A stretch of 64,000 bases of DNA, taken from assembly GCA_021234155.1 (NCBI GenBank), contig JAJEKV010000065.1, forward strand, positions 6,578,446 through 6,642,445, read 5' to 3'. The notes beneath the pieces were generated by a model. The model was not told the DNA's origin. It saw nothing but the letters and a program-made list of their open reading frames with translations, and made no database searches. The DNA is from Isoetes taiwanensis (taxonomy: Eukaryota > Streptophyta > Lycopodiopsida > Isoetales > Isoetaceae). Below are positions 32,151 through 45,014 of the stretch, piece by piece (position 1 is the stretch's first letter; each line of letters starts with the position of its first letter). The position numbers and the translations under genes were made by a program.

Positions 32151-33690
32151 AGATCCCAAGGTGGGGAGACCCAAGATCTTGCGGGCGGCATCAATTCCAG
32201 ATGAGGGAAGAATGTGGCGTTCGATCACGATACTCACGGTCTCAAAGGCGTATGCAGTACCTGCAGCGGAATCCGCAGCGTACCAGCCGTCCGGTCGGCA
32301 TGTCTGTAGGCGTATAACCAAAAGCAGGGGCGCCCTAGGGGCAACTTGCAATAGTGCTTATAGCGTCTTGGCACCTTTGAAACTAACTAACCCATTAAAA
32401 GGTAGACCAAAGTCATGGAAACCCTAAACCTAGCTGATAGCCTTCATAAGGTACCAAAACCCTAACATTCCCTTTTTAGCCCACTAGACCTTAGAGCTCG
32501 ATTTAAGCGCTGAGAGTCAATTTCCAACTCCACGATACGCGATGCGCCCCGGCTTGTGAATCATCCTTAACCCGCATTAGAAGCGACGAGACATGGGCAG
32601 CCCAGCCCGGATCAAGAGTGAACGAGGATGGTATTTAGTCGATTGAATAGCCTAAACCTTATTCCGACCTTCAAACCCGGTAGGTTTAGCACATTAAATG
32701 CGCCCTTAGTATGCAGCGGATCACGAGATTGACTACAACTAAAGAACCTAACTCTATGTATTAGATTAGTTCTTATTTCTTATGTTCATATGATGGGCCG
32801 GATGTATTACGTGGGCTCATTGTATTGGGAAGGGAGGTAGAGACTTAAAGCAGTAGATGATGCTCCTAGCTGGTCCTCTTAGTGCATTACTAGAATTGGC
32901 ACGTATGCGAGGCCCACACAGTTGTGGGTGAAGGGGCGGGCCCGGCTTAGAATGGTCGTGTTACGACCCTTGGCCAGATCCCTGCGGTGTGTAGGGCCTA
33001 GGGATCAGTGACTAGGTCTAATGGCACTTGAGTCGCGGGCAAGGCATCGACACCCATGGGGTGGTGTTCACCTTCCGATTGGGTTAAGTCCGAGATAAGG
33101 CGGTGGCTCTCCTAGTCACCTTGGGTGCGACATGTAGGTCTCACGGAGGGTAGTCCTACGGCCCATTGGGAATTTGGGGAGGATGTAACAGAAATAGCCC
33201 CTTTGGCTATGCGGCCAGTCTTCTGATCAGTCTGACACTTTTCAACCTACTCGACAAAGTGTACGGGAGGCGGATGGAGTGGACAGCCCTGAAAGCCATG
33301 TTCTTATACGGCCCAATCCATTGTCATGATTAAGCACTTGAACTCACGGAGACCAAACTAGTCGATCATCCACTGGAGTCAGGCCTTGGGTAGGGGCTCT
33401 CCCTTTGTATTGTCTTGTCTTTGTCTATCTGAATGTTGATGTGCCACCCTTGAGGTGGATATATGATATTATATTCTTGGCGTGTATGTTTCGCTTCATG
33501 ACTAGGTAGGCCACGAGGAGGCAGGGGTAAAATAGCCCCTTCACTCTTCCAGCATGGATCTAGGCAGTCCACGATGATATGTGGAGGAGCCTACTGTATC
33601 GGTGTGGAGCTGAGTGGAGGATGAACTCTGTTTGTATGCAGTCTTGGGCATAAATTATATGAGTAGGAGCCGATCCTGCAGTAGGAATGG
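32150..33690 (+). repeat. 3' LTR of element A
   Basis: Matches the 5' LTR in order over its length but with an indel or substitution every 10-20 bp, nearly always in G/C-containing words (for example 'ctctgga' versus 'ctcacgga' twice). The right end is blurred around 33,665-33,690. Confidence 0.7.
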
Positions 33691-35400
33691 ATGGTTAACA
33701 AGGTCACCCCTATTCATAGGCGGAGGCGGGGATGACTCCACCAACCTCTGAGTATGATCATGAGTGAGCAGATTTTCATAAAACTTAGCGGGTGTCTTTG
33801 GAAGAAGTTAGCATAATAGGCGGAGAAAGCTGGGAATGCGTCTTGATTGGCGAGCCGATTTAAAGCCACCTTGCACTCCACGGCGATCATATTTTTTACT
33901 CTCGGGGAGATCACTTATGGAAAATTTAGCCGCCAATGCAGGCGTGGCTTGTATTCTTCGTGGATTTTAAGGCGTCATATGTCACGGTCCCTGGGTTTGT
34001 TGTAGCTTAATGCTGCCGGAGCTACATGTGTCTGAGATTTCTTGAGAATGCCATCTATGGCTCTATGGCCGGAATATATGCCACTTTACTTCTGTCAGTT
34101 AGGGTGAAGAGCGGCACCATAGGTGTTAGCGAGGATGCGGGTTATCTCCAGCGCTTTTTGGACTCTATATTGTAGTTGGAGACTTGGATGCAGAACATGG
34201 AGGTGGTAGCCCTTGATTTGAGAGGCATATCTGATAAAAGCGATTGCTCTATGCGGTGATCTAGGCTTATTGTCCCACTCTGACTAGGGTATGCGAGGAA
34301 CATTTGGATATCTCGGTCAATTACGTGACATATAGCGAGGAATAATGATCAACATTGAAAAACCAAGGCACATTGTCCAATCTGTCTGCATGACATGATA
34401 TCAGAACTTCTATTACAGAGGACAAAGGATGGAAGTTGTAAGGACCTTTAAATATCACAGGAATGATTTCTCTTTGCTAACATCTTTATGGGATGACATT
34501 AGCCAGAAGAAAGAAGGGTCATCGTAGGGATGGAAAGCCACAGCCTGTCTTGAGAATAAGTACATTCTGAGAATAGATCTACTTTGATTGGGCCGCATAA
34601 AGCGCTTTGTTAGAACTTTTCATTAGACGTATTCTTTGTATATAGGAGTAGAGGTCTGAGAGACAGCGGTTAGCAAGGAGTACTTAGGATAAGCTAGAGA
34701 GATACGAAGGCTTTCGACATAAGCCCACAAGCGTCAAGGACCTGATTCCCTTATCAGATTTTCTTTGTATGAGGTGGCTTTTGGCCCCTGCTGACGATAC
34801 GCTATCTTGGGCACCTTGCATATTTCCATAAGGTTGGCGAGAATGGATGCACAGCGTCTTCCTCCCAGGGCTCTGTTATTGGCACAAAGGCCTAACTTGC
34901 TCTGAGAGTGTGGCGGGGAGCATTTGTAGGGATGGTTAAGATAGTCCATAGACTATCAACACATTATGGATATGTCGGATGTGCGGGTAGGGTACATTTG
35001 AATGGCTTTCGCGCCTCTCTTGCAAAGCCCAAAGCAGGAAACACATAGCACCGCGGAGGTTAATCGTGCAGCGAACATGGCATACGGTATTTGAAGGCAC
35101 ACATCTCCTACCAAGAAATGGGAGCTATAGGCGCAATAAGGTCGAGGTCCCACCATCTCGGAGATTGAGTCGGGGAATGCGGATGGAGGCCGAGGGAATC
35201 CCGGCATGAGAGATCTATGCCGATCTTTGTCACATCTGAGATAGTAGAAGATGAACACTATGCTCTGAATGGCGGTATATGCACACATCCAGAAGCTGAC
35301 TCATCTTAGATCTCGGATGCTCACGAGGATAGCAATTAAATCAGCTAGCGAAGCCGACAATGGTTGCCGTCTAAGCATCCTACATTATGCAAGTCTCCGT
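33690..35400 (+). pseudogene. LINE ORF2 (reverse transcriptase to C-terminus), decayed
   Basis: Plus-strand pieces read VDFKASYVTVPGFVV (about 33,955), FLENAIYGSMAGIYATLL (about 34,040), then RVKSGTIGV at the position of the GxxQGCPLSP box, LETW near 34,175 and VALDLRGIS at about 34,210, where the YADD box should follow but is damaged. These follow the order of non-LTR RTs of the non-L1 type. Downstream pieces to 35,340 fit the C-terminal region. The tail at 35,450-35,640 belongs to it. It abuts the 3' LTR of element A and has many frame breaks. Confidence 0.55.
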
Positions 35401-35439
35401 CGAGAGTCCCTCACATCACGGGGAGATTTGGCCAGATAG

Positions 35440-35636
35440 GGCCTCTCAGCGCCCTACTACAAGGGTTTTCCTCCCACATGGGGGTTTTCATCCCGGTGGT
35501 AGAGACACATTATGCAGGGGTTTTACGTGGTTTTCTTTGTGTTTTGGAATCTTCCCATTTATATTGTATCATTGTCTCATAGGCCAGTTGGCCTCCGTGG
35601 ATGTTAAAATATACTTCCTTCCTTCCTTCCTTGTTA
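35440..35636 (+). repeat. LINE 3' terminal region with (TTCC)n tail (copy 3)
   Basis: Contains 'gggttttcctcccacatggggg' split as arms GGGTTTTCCTCCC and ATGGGGGTTTTC, then '…cgtggatgttaaaat' and 'cttccttccttccttg'. The words 'ggatgttaaaa' plus microsatellite match copy 1 at 11,270. Confidence 0.65.
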
Positions 35637-35639
35637 AGG

Positions 35640-37135
35640 TGTCGATCTTTTGTCATATTTATCTTACATTTAATCCAGGGTATATATAGGTTATTTAGAT
35701 TTGTCTCTTACTGGGAGATAGATGGCCCTTATATTTTTGGGACTCTAGAGAATTACTAATTATCTCGATAGTTGATTTTTTTGCCTCATAACTTGGTGAT
35801 TTTAGGCCTATTTTTCACATCCACCTCATATCCTATTTGCTTTTAGTACTTGTATACAGAATCGAGGCTTAGAGATGCAATTTGATTTCGCATTTCATCT
35901 TTATATCTGTGTTGGGATACCAGTGGGGTCTCGGTGGTCATCATTTTCAATCATTCTTCTAGCTTGGGGCGCACTACCTCGCTTTCTACATTGGTCTTGC
36001 CTTAGTACAATTCGCATCCTCTACGTTCACTACCACTTCCATCTCGACAGGGCTATCTGTATCGCGCCTTCCAAACTTCGATCTCGATCTTGAACTTGGC
36101 CTCAACCTCGATTTCCATCGCCTATTGCATGTATTCGACTCCGTTCGTCTTTCCCTTGAGCGTGAAATTTAGCCCAATATGGTTTTTATTAAAAGTTATC
36201 TATAGGCTCCTTTGTTCTATAGGGTTCCGCTCACTTTTTGTGGGTTGAAATATATCTTATGTCCATAGGTTGTTGGAATTTAAGTCGGACATTTTTTTTG
36301 AACAAGCTTATCCAATTATACTTAGTTTGACCCTCCCTAGTTACATGCCTTCCTTTTCCAAGTTTGTTGTCTCTCCCCTTGCAAACAACTTGTTGACCCA
36401 TAGAGAATTATCTTATGGAGTCTTTGCTTGGTAGCCATGTCATTCTTGGCCCTTTTGAGGAGTTTTTTATTGTTTTTTTCATGCATTTCTTTAGTTCAAT
36501 GTTTTTTAGCTACATTGTTGTGGGTACATGCTCCAGGTATCTAGGTATCTTGGTTATCAGGTTGTAATCTTTATGTTAGTTATTTAGAATTATTTTACGT
36601 TAAAATATATGTGCGGGTTCATGGTCTTGTTTCTTCGACGACATAGGCGATATAGCAATATAGTAGCAATATTTTTACATTATGTTGCTAGATGGGTTTC
36701 TTTTAGTTAGAAGAAGTAAGTTCCTATCTTTTCTTCTCTAGGTGGCTCTTCTTTGTAAGTTTATAAGGGCATATAGTACTAAATCTTTCTTATTAAGCTT
36801 ATTGCTTGAAGTATTAGTTTCTTTGCGCCTAGATATACATGCCATTTCCGATGTCCATAATTAAAGATAGCTTGGGTCGATCCAGCATTGTTGCATAGTT
36901 TCTTTGCTTCACCACAAGCCTTTCCATATTATTAGAAATACATTATGGGTTTGTTAAAGGGTATGATGTTTAGCTTGTTTGCGTTTTGTTTATGTTTTGC
37001 TAGTATGGCACAAGGAGTTGATATTTTCATTGTGCTACAGCAAATCCTTTATATTTCGGCGTCTACCTCGAACTTTTCTTTTTTGAAGACTGACAATTAT
37101 TCAATATTCGGAGAAGAGAGTACACACATGTAGAT
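35640..37135. other. Repeat debris, T-rich
   Basis: No gene. The segment at 36,730-36,845 ('ctctaggtggctctt…aagtttataagggcata…tctttcttatta…cgcctagat') recurs at 43,165-43,258, on the other side of the inverted L1. Pieces at 36,000-36,120 (…NFDLDLELGLNLDFH) resemble 43,700-43,760. The two flanks may be parts of one older element. Confidence 0.5.
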
Positions 37136-37139
37136 AGAG

Positions 37140-40100
37140 CGAGGGAATAAAATCTGTGACAAAGATAATCCAGTCGGCCACTTATACATGCATAAGATAC
37201 TGAAATATTCCTCAAAAATCAAGCGATTTTCTCGAGAATAGTGAGAACATAGGTATGCCTTCACTAATCACGTCTTGCGCCTGCATGAAGAAGTTAGTCG
37301 ACACTAATTGATAAGCCTTTGAAGATACACATTAAGCCTTCTTTTCCAAATAGACCCTGACAACTGACTGAGAAGCTAAGTGGAAGCACATTTGCTTCAA
37401 AAGCATTCCAAGTGGAAGGATAAATGGCAAAGCTTTTCTTTGGCTAGTCAAGACCACATGGAAGAGATAGTAACCATGACCAAGCGGGTGAACTTGGTCA
37501 CATAAGCGATTCTTTCGATACTCTCAACTTGTAAGCCCCACAATGGGCGAGTGAAATCTGAGGATAAAACTTATGAACCGGCACATTAGCAGCGAGACAT
37601 CATGAAGGAGTTGCCACCATAAGGTAAAACTTTGGGATGCGGCAATTTATTCCGGACCACCAGACCTGTCACGCTTCCGAGGAGGGAATGGGGAGGCCCT
37701 TAACGATCAGAAGAGGGACAATGTCAACATCAACCCGACTTTTGATATAATGAATGCACAAGGCGTTGTGCATTAACAATTGAGGGACCCGGTCAAATAG
37801 GCACATCAGCTGATTGTGAAGGGCGTGTCAGGTAGAATGCCCGATCGACTTTTGCCGCGAGCTCTGTCCCATTGAGGATAGCATAAACTTGGTCTGAAAG
37901 CATCTCAAGTCAACAAGTGTCTGCCTCGCGCAAGCACCAATTTGTGAGAATACTATGCGCCCCTCCAAGCGTCGGCTGAGTCAATGGATGTCACCGGTGC
38001 TTACCGCGAGGCATGTGATTATCAGAGAAATCCACCAACCACGAGAGAACACATGCGTGGACATACACTGGATTAATCTTAAATGCTTTACCTGACATCT
38101 CCCAGAATCAAGCCGAGTCCTTCAAGAAGGGGAAAGGCGATAAAAGTGCAAGGAAGAAGCGCCCTAAGCGTAGGTTTCCCAAAGGAATACCTTGCCCAGA
38201 ATTAGCACTGTAATCTCGTCTGGCGAATGTATCATACAGAAGTAGCGACAAATGAACCAGATATCATAATTTTACTCTGTAAATGAGAAATCCAGTCATA
38301 CCTAGACCTCCGGCAAATTTTGGTTTGATACATGTGGACCAAGCGACCTTCACAACTACACTGTCTCGTGCAGCCCAAATGAAGTTCACGGACCAATTGC
38401 GACAACCTCTTGAAACTTTTGTTTGTGAGGCAAGCCTGGCGAGATGCCACATATACATGATTATTTATTTTGAGAACACCTTATGACTACTATTAAATAC
38501 ACTTGAGAAAACTTAGGTATATTCCACCAAAAGATGCTTCTGGGGCCCTTCCACTATAACATCCCATGCATCACGAGTAGATATATGTATACCTCTGAGG
38601 AATGCCAAGAGTTTAGTATGGCCTTCCCTTGAGGAAAGCACTTTCCACGGATACTAGTAAACCGCAGAGGGAGGAACATCCACATCCAAAGTCCATAAAA
38701 GCGAGCACTTTATTACCCAACAAGAACCCACGATGCGAGGGAGAAGAGTCTAGCAAGCAGCATTACGAAGATTATCATCCTCGGCCAGCCCCAGAAGAGA
38801 AATGTATCATCGACATGTAATGATTACACACTTCTTGAGAACCATCCTCCATAGTCGATCCACTGAATTCGCCATCTTGAGTAAGCCCAGAAGAGAATAG
38901 GCTGGGACAATACCTCACCTTACAATAGTGAACAATAAAGGGGGACAGGGGATATTTTGTGAACTCCTCTACCAGCAAGGAAGCTCACAGTATGATTCTT
39001 CTGAAAAACCCTGATAAACCCAGCGAAAAGATGGAGAAGCTTCATAACATCTCTCATAACATCCCGATGTCGAGGAAGAGCATTTTTGTAAGAAATTCCA
39101 ATCTATACTATCATAAGCACAGCAAAATCAATTTGAGATATATAATGTCTTGACCCTTAAGACCATGGCCATCCCCTCATAAAATTAAGCCACATTATCA
39201 AAATAAGCGCTTAGGTAAAAATCACGATTCGCGTGAAGAGATGAACTCTGCTAAGATATAAGCTCTTTCTCTGCCAAGGCCTTAGCAAAAGATCTTGTAC
39301 CGCCCAGTATAGATAACTATAAGAATCAATCCGAGATGATTTTAGGCTCTTTTGCACTTAGGAATAAAGGGAAATGCAACCCGGTGTTGATGATCTTATC
39401 AAGCTCTAAACGGCCGAAACTGGAGAAAGCATTGAAGGCGTCATCACCTAGCCAATTCGATAGCTTGGAAAAACTGCAAGAAAACCATCAAGCACGGGCA
39501 CTTATTCTTCTTTAAAGATGCGCATCAGTGCAAATCATTGTGATAATAGTTGATTCCAAGCCCGGAACATCTTCTTTGTGGAGAAATAATAGGATGGATC
39601 TTAGATAAAAGCTTGACCTCTGCACTTATCCTCTTGGAAGAGGCGGTAGTCATTAAAAGTAGATAAAAGCGCTTTAAGCGTGCTGACATCGAGAGAAATT
39701 TGAGCCATCGGGGTAAAGTAGCAAAAGATATGGGGAGCTTGACTGCGTCTTCTCCTTAGCAGCCTTAAAGAAGAGTGAGAGCACCTATCTCCCAATTTAA
39801 ACCAATCCCAAGCAGAAGCTATGTATCACGAGCTTGAGTTGCACGTATTGACTCAATATTTCTTATTTCATATGCTCTTTCTCTCGAATGCGTGAAGGGG
39901 CTTGTGAGCGACACATTTGAAGCTCCATGATACAGCCTTCCTGCATCCCAGCGCCCAGCAAAGGATTTAGCTGTTGCCAAAGCGTCAACAACCCCAGGAT
40001 ATACCTAGAGCCTTGAGAAAATGTAGAGGACGGGCATCTTTGCAGCCATTGTTATAAACTCACAGATTAGACAAATGTCGAGGTGTTAAGCTTGAAATAG

Positions 40101-42650
40101 GTTCTTGTGGCTGCGTCATGCAGCTGGCCTTGATGAAACCGTGCGGATTGTGATCAGATATGGAACTATCCAACATATTCCTTTGCAAAGTTACGATGGC
40201 CACGTATTACATTATAATACCCACGATCATCTTGGCGTAAGCTCACAGTCGGTCGACCATTACACCACGCGTAAAGACTAGTCTCCGTCAACCTCTACCA
40301 TTACCTTGATCCGGCTGAAACGCCTCCCATTCACGTTCAAATCCACTGAGAACAACATGTGTACCCCACCACACCTATACTTCAAACTCGATCATATTAA
40401 AATCACCAACTAGTAGCCATGCTACATTGTAAGTAGGAAACCCCATAATCTTAGTCAGTAAAGTGGCCTGAGAGAGCCTGTGGTGATTAGAGTGCATACA
40501 CATTCACAATTCCCCACTCTTGCCCCTTGTCAGTCCATTTTGACTATTATCCACCATCAAATCTGTCTACTTGAGTAAAAGTAACATTAAGGAAGGTTTC
40601 TAAGCGGTGAGAACTCGACCTTAGTAGGAGTTAGAAACTTGGCAAAGGCACATTGTAACTTGAGGACACAATTCTGCGGCCGACTTACGCACTCCACCTT
40701 TACAACACTTACTTTGTGCTCTTGAGAGACAACAATCCATTGGAAACTTAGACAAATAATTAGATAACACCGCTCCTTTATATGGGGAAAAGCTACACCC
40801 TCCGCGTTCCAAAGATAGTATGTTCATCAAGAGATAGTCTTTATCCATCTAAACTTAACATCATCGAAGTGGGAGATCGCCCATTGTGTTTGGAAATTGG
40901 TGAGAGGCCTCCCTCTCTGTTCCACCCTTCTATTGTGCTTAAAGATACGGCGAAGGAGAGAGCCTCCGCTCTGCTCATCCCTCCCAATAGAAAGAACACT
41001 CTAAATCGGCTTCCTCTGGCCCATCTTTGACCGCAGAGTGGTAAGGAAGGCCTCGGCTCCTCAACCCTTCCATCGCGTGCCTTTAGAAGCTAGCCGTTGT
41101 GACATGAAGCATGCTTATTTACGTGCCACCTTCTTTAAGCCCGATTATTTTGCCATCCCTCATTCATCATTTTCCCCTTTTCTTGTGTCTCTTGAATGAC
41201 TGCATAATCTCTGGCGTACCTCGTCATCAAGTAGCTGATGTTGGCGGGGAGGTGAAGGATTGATTGAGTAGGCGTGGGACACAATAGGAAGACATGAAGA
41301 GCACATGAACATGAGAAGGATGTATGGTCATAGTAGAGGTGAAAGTGGCGAGGTGCGGCCGATGAAAGAAACGAGGCTTAAAAAGGGAGAAGCAAAGTGA
41401 TGGCAACCAAAATATCTCCGATATCGGGGAACATCTTACCTAACTTCGAGACCATTGAGCAAGTAGATGATATCTAAAAGTGAGAGGACCACTCCTAACC
41501 ATAACAGGACTTTGGTAATGAAGCAAAATAGGCGAGAGATACACAAATCACGAGGACCATTGACAATAGAATTGGGCAAGATGCAACCCCGGGCCGGGTG
41601 TAGCAATAGCCACCATGAACTCGGGAACTTGCATTTTAATTGGAAAGTCTTCCAAAGCAAACCAGCAGGCATGCAGGAGAGCGCGGCTTGTGGAGTGCAA
41701 AACGGTGTATAAAGCTTGATATATGAGATAGTTTCCCCATAAGGGCTCTACTCCGCTCTACAAGCTTATCCCGCGAGAAACAGGGAAAGAATCAAACATA
41801 ATCAAGAAAAATTATTCTTTTTTGTCAAGAACTTTCAAGGACTCAAAGTAGGCAACTTTAGTCTTTGGAATCTTTATAACCATTCTCACGGAGATCAAGG
41901 CTGGCGTGAAATGACATACAGCGCGCGAAACCAAATTAGAACACATTGCACATGGGGAGTTGTGATCAATTCACAATCAGGTTCAACTAGCATTAGCAAA
42001 CATACTAGCACAACTGATCAGGCTCATAAAAAAACATCCCTCGGAAGATAAGCCCGAACATCCATATGATCGACCATAGATTGCAACTCCCTTTAAATAT
42101 CTTTGAGACATGGCGTTTGTATTTGCAACCAAAATATTCATAGCTGGCCGAGAGGGCAGGGCACTTCTAACAACTTTGGAAGACATATCAGCAATCCGAT
42201 CCTTTGAAGGCGTATATATGAGAACTTTGGCAGAGATTAGTTGATGTTCAAGCAAAGGGTAGTAGAAGCACTGGCGGCGCGAAGAAGTAGCACACATTGG
42301 GGCCTGCATACTCACAGTACCAAACGGGGATGCAAGGGGGTTGGGAGAAGTAGGAACAAGCGAGATGAAGGAAGAGGAGAGGTGTTGTAGATCAGAGAAA
42401 GTGAAGGAAAGGTACATCACTTGAGAGCTAAAGAGATTAAGCAGAGTTCTTTGAAACGGTGGAGGATCCAGTGAGACACATTAATAGGAATAGAAGAGAC
42501 CCAGGATGTAGCAAAGTTGGAGCTTCTATTCAAAATAAGAGAGCTTACTTGAGGTAAAGCACATGAAGAAAACACACGAGGGTTTGTCACTTAGGAGGAC
42601 GAAACAGAGTGCTGCAATCCGGCATAGCTAGAGGTACTGAAATATCTGAT
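37140..42650 (-). mobile_element. L1-type LINE, minus strand, decayed
   Basis: In minus-strand order: ORF1 (42,640-41,430) with the pieces DHMDV…VFYEP and GLLWKTFQLKCKF, homologous to the ORF1 at 12 kb; endonuclease with WLLVGDFNMIE at 40,387-40,415 and VNVYA upstream; RT with a KDPKIISD…YKIL-like block near 39,330 and the catalytic VDDTFLFW near 38,800; then WSVNFIWAA…KVAWSTCIKPKFAGGLGM at 38,400-38,290, the typical post-RT domain of plant L1s. Frames break every 20-60 codons. Ends are approximate; no poly(A) tract is seen at the 3' end. Confidence 0.75.
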
Positions 42651-42659
42651 GCATACACA

Positions 42660-44290
42660 CCAATGGAAAGCTCATAGAGCGGCTTTCCAGCGCACCACGG
42701 AAATAAGCTCCAATCGACACTTCGGTGAGGAGATACATCAAAAAGCGAGTAAAGCCATCTTCTCGGTAAGATACACCCCTCGAACTTTATTCTAATCCCG
42801 TTGGGATTTTGTCTTTAACTTATCGTTTCACCAGTTCTGCTTAATGGGCCTCCTCTCGCGTAGCAGTAATGGGCTTTGACCTTTGAACTTAGTTGTTTAT
42901 GTATCATTTTGTCCTTGAATTTGATTTAATTCTTAGCCTCCTCCGTGGATTGCGCTTGTTTTCTCCTTGTTCTCCCTTTTTTTCTGAGAATGTAACCCGG
43001 TGTACAAAGTGTGGATTTGTGGAAATTATCCAATTTCAAGCTGAGCCTTGAAAGGACTTCTATTTTCCATACCTTGCTGCATCGTTCCCATAGCATTTCG
43101 CATTTTACATTTTATTAGTTAAGTTTCTTTATGTTATGGGAAGTATTTCTATATGTTGTTTTCTCTAGGTACCTCTCCTTTATGAGTTTATAAGGGCATA
43201 GTACTAGATCTTTCTTATTAGCTTAGTGGTTGAAGTACTAGTCTATCTGCGTCTAGATCCAGGCTTGAACTTACACGTTTTCCCATTATTTTTAGTTTTT
43301 TATCTAGTCACGTGCTAGGTACCATTTTTTCTCATATTTTATTTGAGGAATTACTATTTTCTCATATTAGTTGAATTATGCAATTTGTTAGGCATGTGGT
43401 CTAGGTTTTTAAACTGGGTTTGGCTGCTTGTTTTTTGCAATTGTCGGGTTCGAGTGATTCTTGCTTTTCGATGGTGCTTCTAGGTTTGGATGTTGTTCTC
43501 ATTGACATGCCACCATTTGTTTTATGTTCTTCTCTTCTCCTAGCATATTTCTCTAGTGAGTTTAAAATTTTTGGTTTAACATCACTGTGCATCTTACTTT
43601 TTGTTATTCACATCATCGCTTCCATTTATCTTCTTTGGCTTACACCTCTTTACCTGTTTTTTTTTTCCCAGTATTGATTCGATCTTCTCTATCACGTTCC
43701 TTGACTATGTCCATCAACCTGATCTCGAACCTTACCTCGACCTTATTCTCAATTGTGACCTTTTCCTCATTTCATTTGGCCTAAGCCTTCATTTCCTTTT
43801 CATTGACATGTATGTTGCTCCTCGCCCCATGGACCAGGTCCTTTTTCACTTCCGTTGAGTTAGAGATAATGGAATTCCAGATGCTCTTTCTCAATGCCAT
43901 GGGTGCTGGCACTCATCATCTTCTCATGCACGACGCACTCAGCCTAATTTCCATCAGCAGCTACAATTACCATGCCACTTAGGATTGTGAGGAGAGCAAA
44001 GTTATCTTCTTTCGGCCAGTGTTTTGGTGTGCAAATATCGCGAGTCCTCATCACGAGAATGCAGATTGGTCCACACCGTAGGATCGGGATTCTCGCGAGA
44101 GTGCAAGCGATAAATATTCGATCTTTTTGTGTTTCTTCTCATTCGGCGTTCTTCTCACAGCAGTATAGTAGCATTGAGCAAACTCTCCCGACCCGCCCTT
44201 CATTTTTCCTCTTATTCATAGACCATCGACTCAAGTGTCATCTATGTTAAGAAATTTTTAATAATGTCTCTCTTTTTTAAGAAAGTTATT
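42660..44290. other. Repeat debris with a possible tRNA-derived segment
   Basis: T-rich. Similar to 35.7-36.9 kb in places. At 43,218-43,272 'TTAGCTTAGTGG' and 'AGGCTTGAACTT' stand at A-box/B-box spacing. A stretch at 43,680-43,860 (FSITFLDYVHQPDLEPYLDLIL…) is open in more than one frame but unassigned. Confidence 0.4.
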
Positions 44291-44304
44291 CTAATTTATA
44301 TGCT

Positions 44305-44525
44305 CCTGGCACGCGTGACAAGCCCCTCCTTGTTATAGAGGTATTTTATCGCATGGCACGCATGCAAGCCCCTCTGGAATTTGTTTTTCCTATTTCTTTC
44401 AAGTTTTTTTCGAAGTTATATATTTTTTTGCGTGGCACACATGATTAGCCCCTCTTTGGTATAGAGGTTTACTGCCAAGTGGCACACATGACCAGCTCCC
44501 CTGGAGATTTATTCAAAGTTTTTTT
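44305..44525. repeat. Degenerate tandem repeat 'tggcac(a/g)catga…agcccctc'
   Basis: Four copies of 'tggcacRcatg…agcccctc' at about 44,310, 44,354, 44,433 and 44,480 alternate between two different followers ('ttgttatagaggt' and 'tggaattt'). This gives two units of roughly 125-130 bp. Confidence 0.6.
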
Positions 44526-45014
44526 TGTTATGTTGATATATCTTAATCTATGTGGTTTTTTGTTGTCATCGACATTCATTACTGGACACACGCAAATATC
44601 TTCACGACAAGAGTTCAAGCCATCCATATGTTGTGCTTATTAACCAAACTTATGGGCACTTGCGTTTCTATTTTCAGGATTAGCAAAAATCAAGAGACAT
44701 ACCTATTTCCTCTTTGCTCGGTACTGGCCATTTACTTCCTCACGCAAGCGCTCCAGGCAATACCTCGAGAACATTGGCGACCATTTCTCGTTAGGGTTTT
44801 CTTCGAAAATCCGAAAGGACGGGGTTTTTGTATCCCGATGAGAAGCCGTCACCACTTTTTTCACCTTTGCTTAGCCCTATCATGACATTATTGTCATTTC
44901 GTTTCATATGGGGTAGTTCAATATTGTGCTTGACACCCCCACTCACACTTAATGTGTACCTCTTGATATGATGAATGAAAAGCCTATACATGGCGATTTA
45001 TGGGAAGAATTGAC

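Larger units (their letters stand above)
20149..33690 (+). mobile_element. Large Ty3/gypsy chromovirus-like LTR retrotransposon (element A)
   Basis: About 13.5 kb. Related 1.5-kb direct repeats lie at 20,149-21,721 and about 32,150-33,690. An initiator-Met PBS follows the left one. The gene order is X1, X2, gag, then protease, reverse transcriptase, RNase H, integrase and a C-terminal chromodomain. X1 and X2 are extra to the usual gag-pol plan. The body is heavily broken after 27.8 kb, a retroposon sits in X2, and 100 N lie at 31,835. The two LTRs differ at many sites, especially at G/C-containing words, so age cannot be judged until the consensus is trusted. The 5' 80 bp of the two LTRs align poorly and the outer edges are uncertain. 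Confidence 0.8.

Noticed and set aside
35584-35636. Independent microsatellite at (TTCC)n
   Set aside because: Its position directly after 'ggatgttaaaa' and the parallel at 11,270 make it a LINE tail rather than a separate locus.
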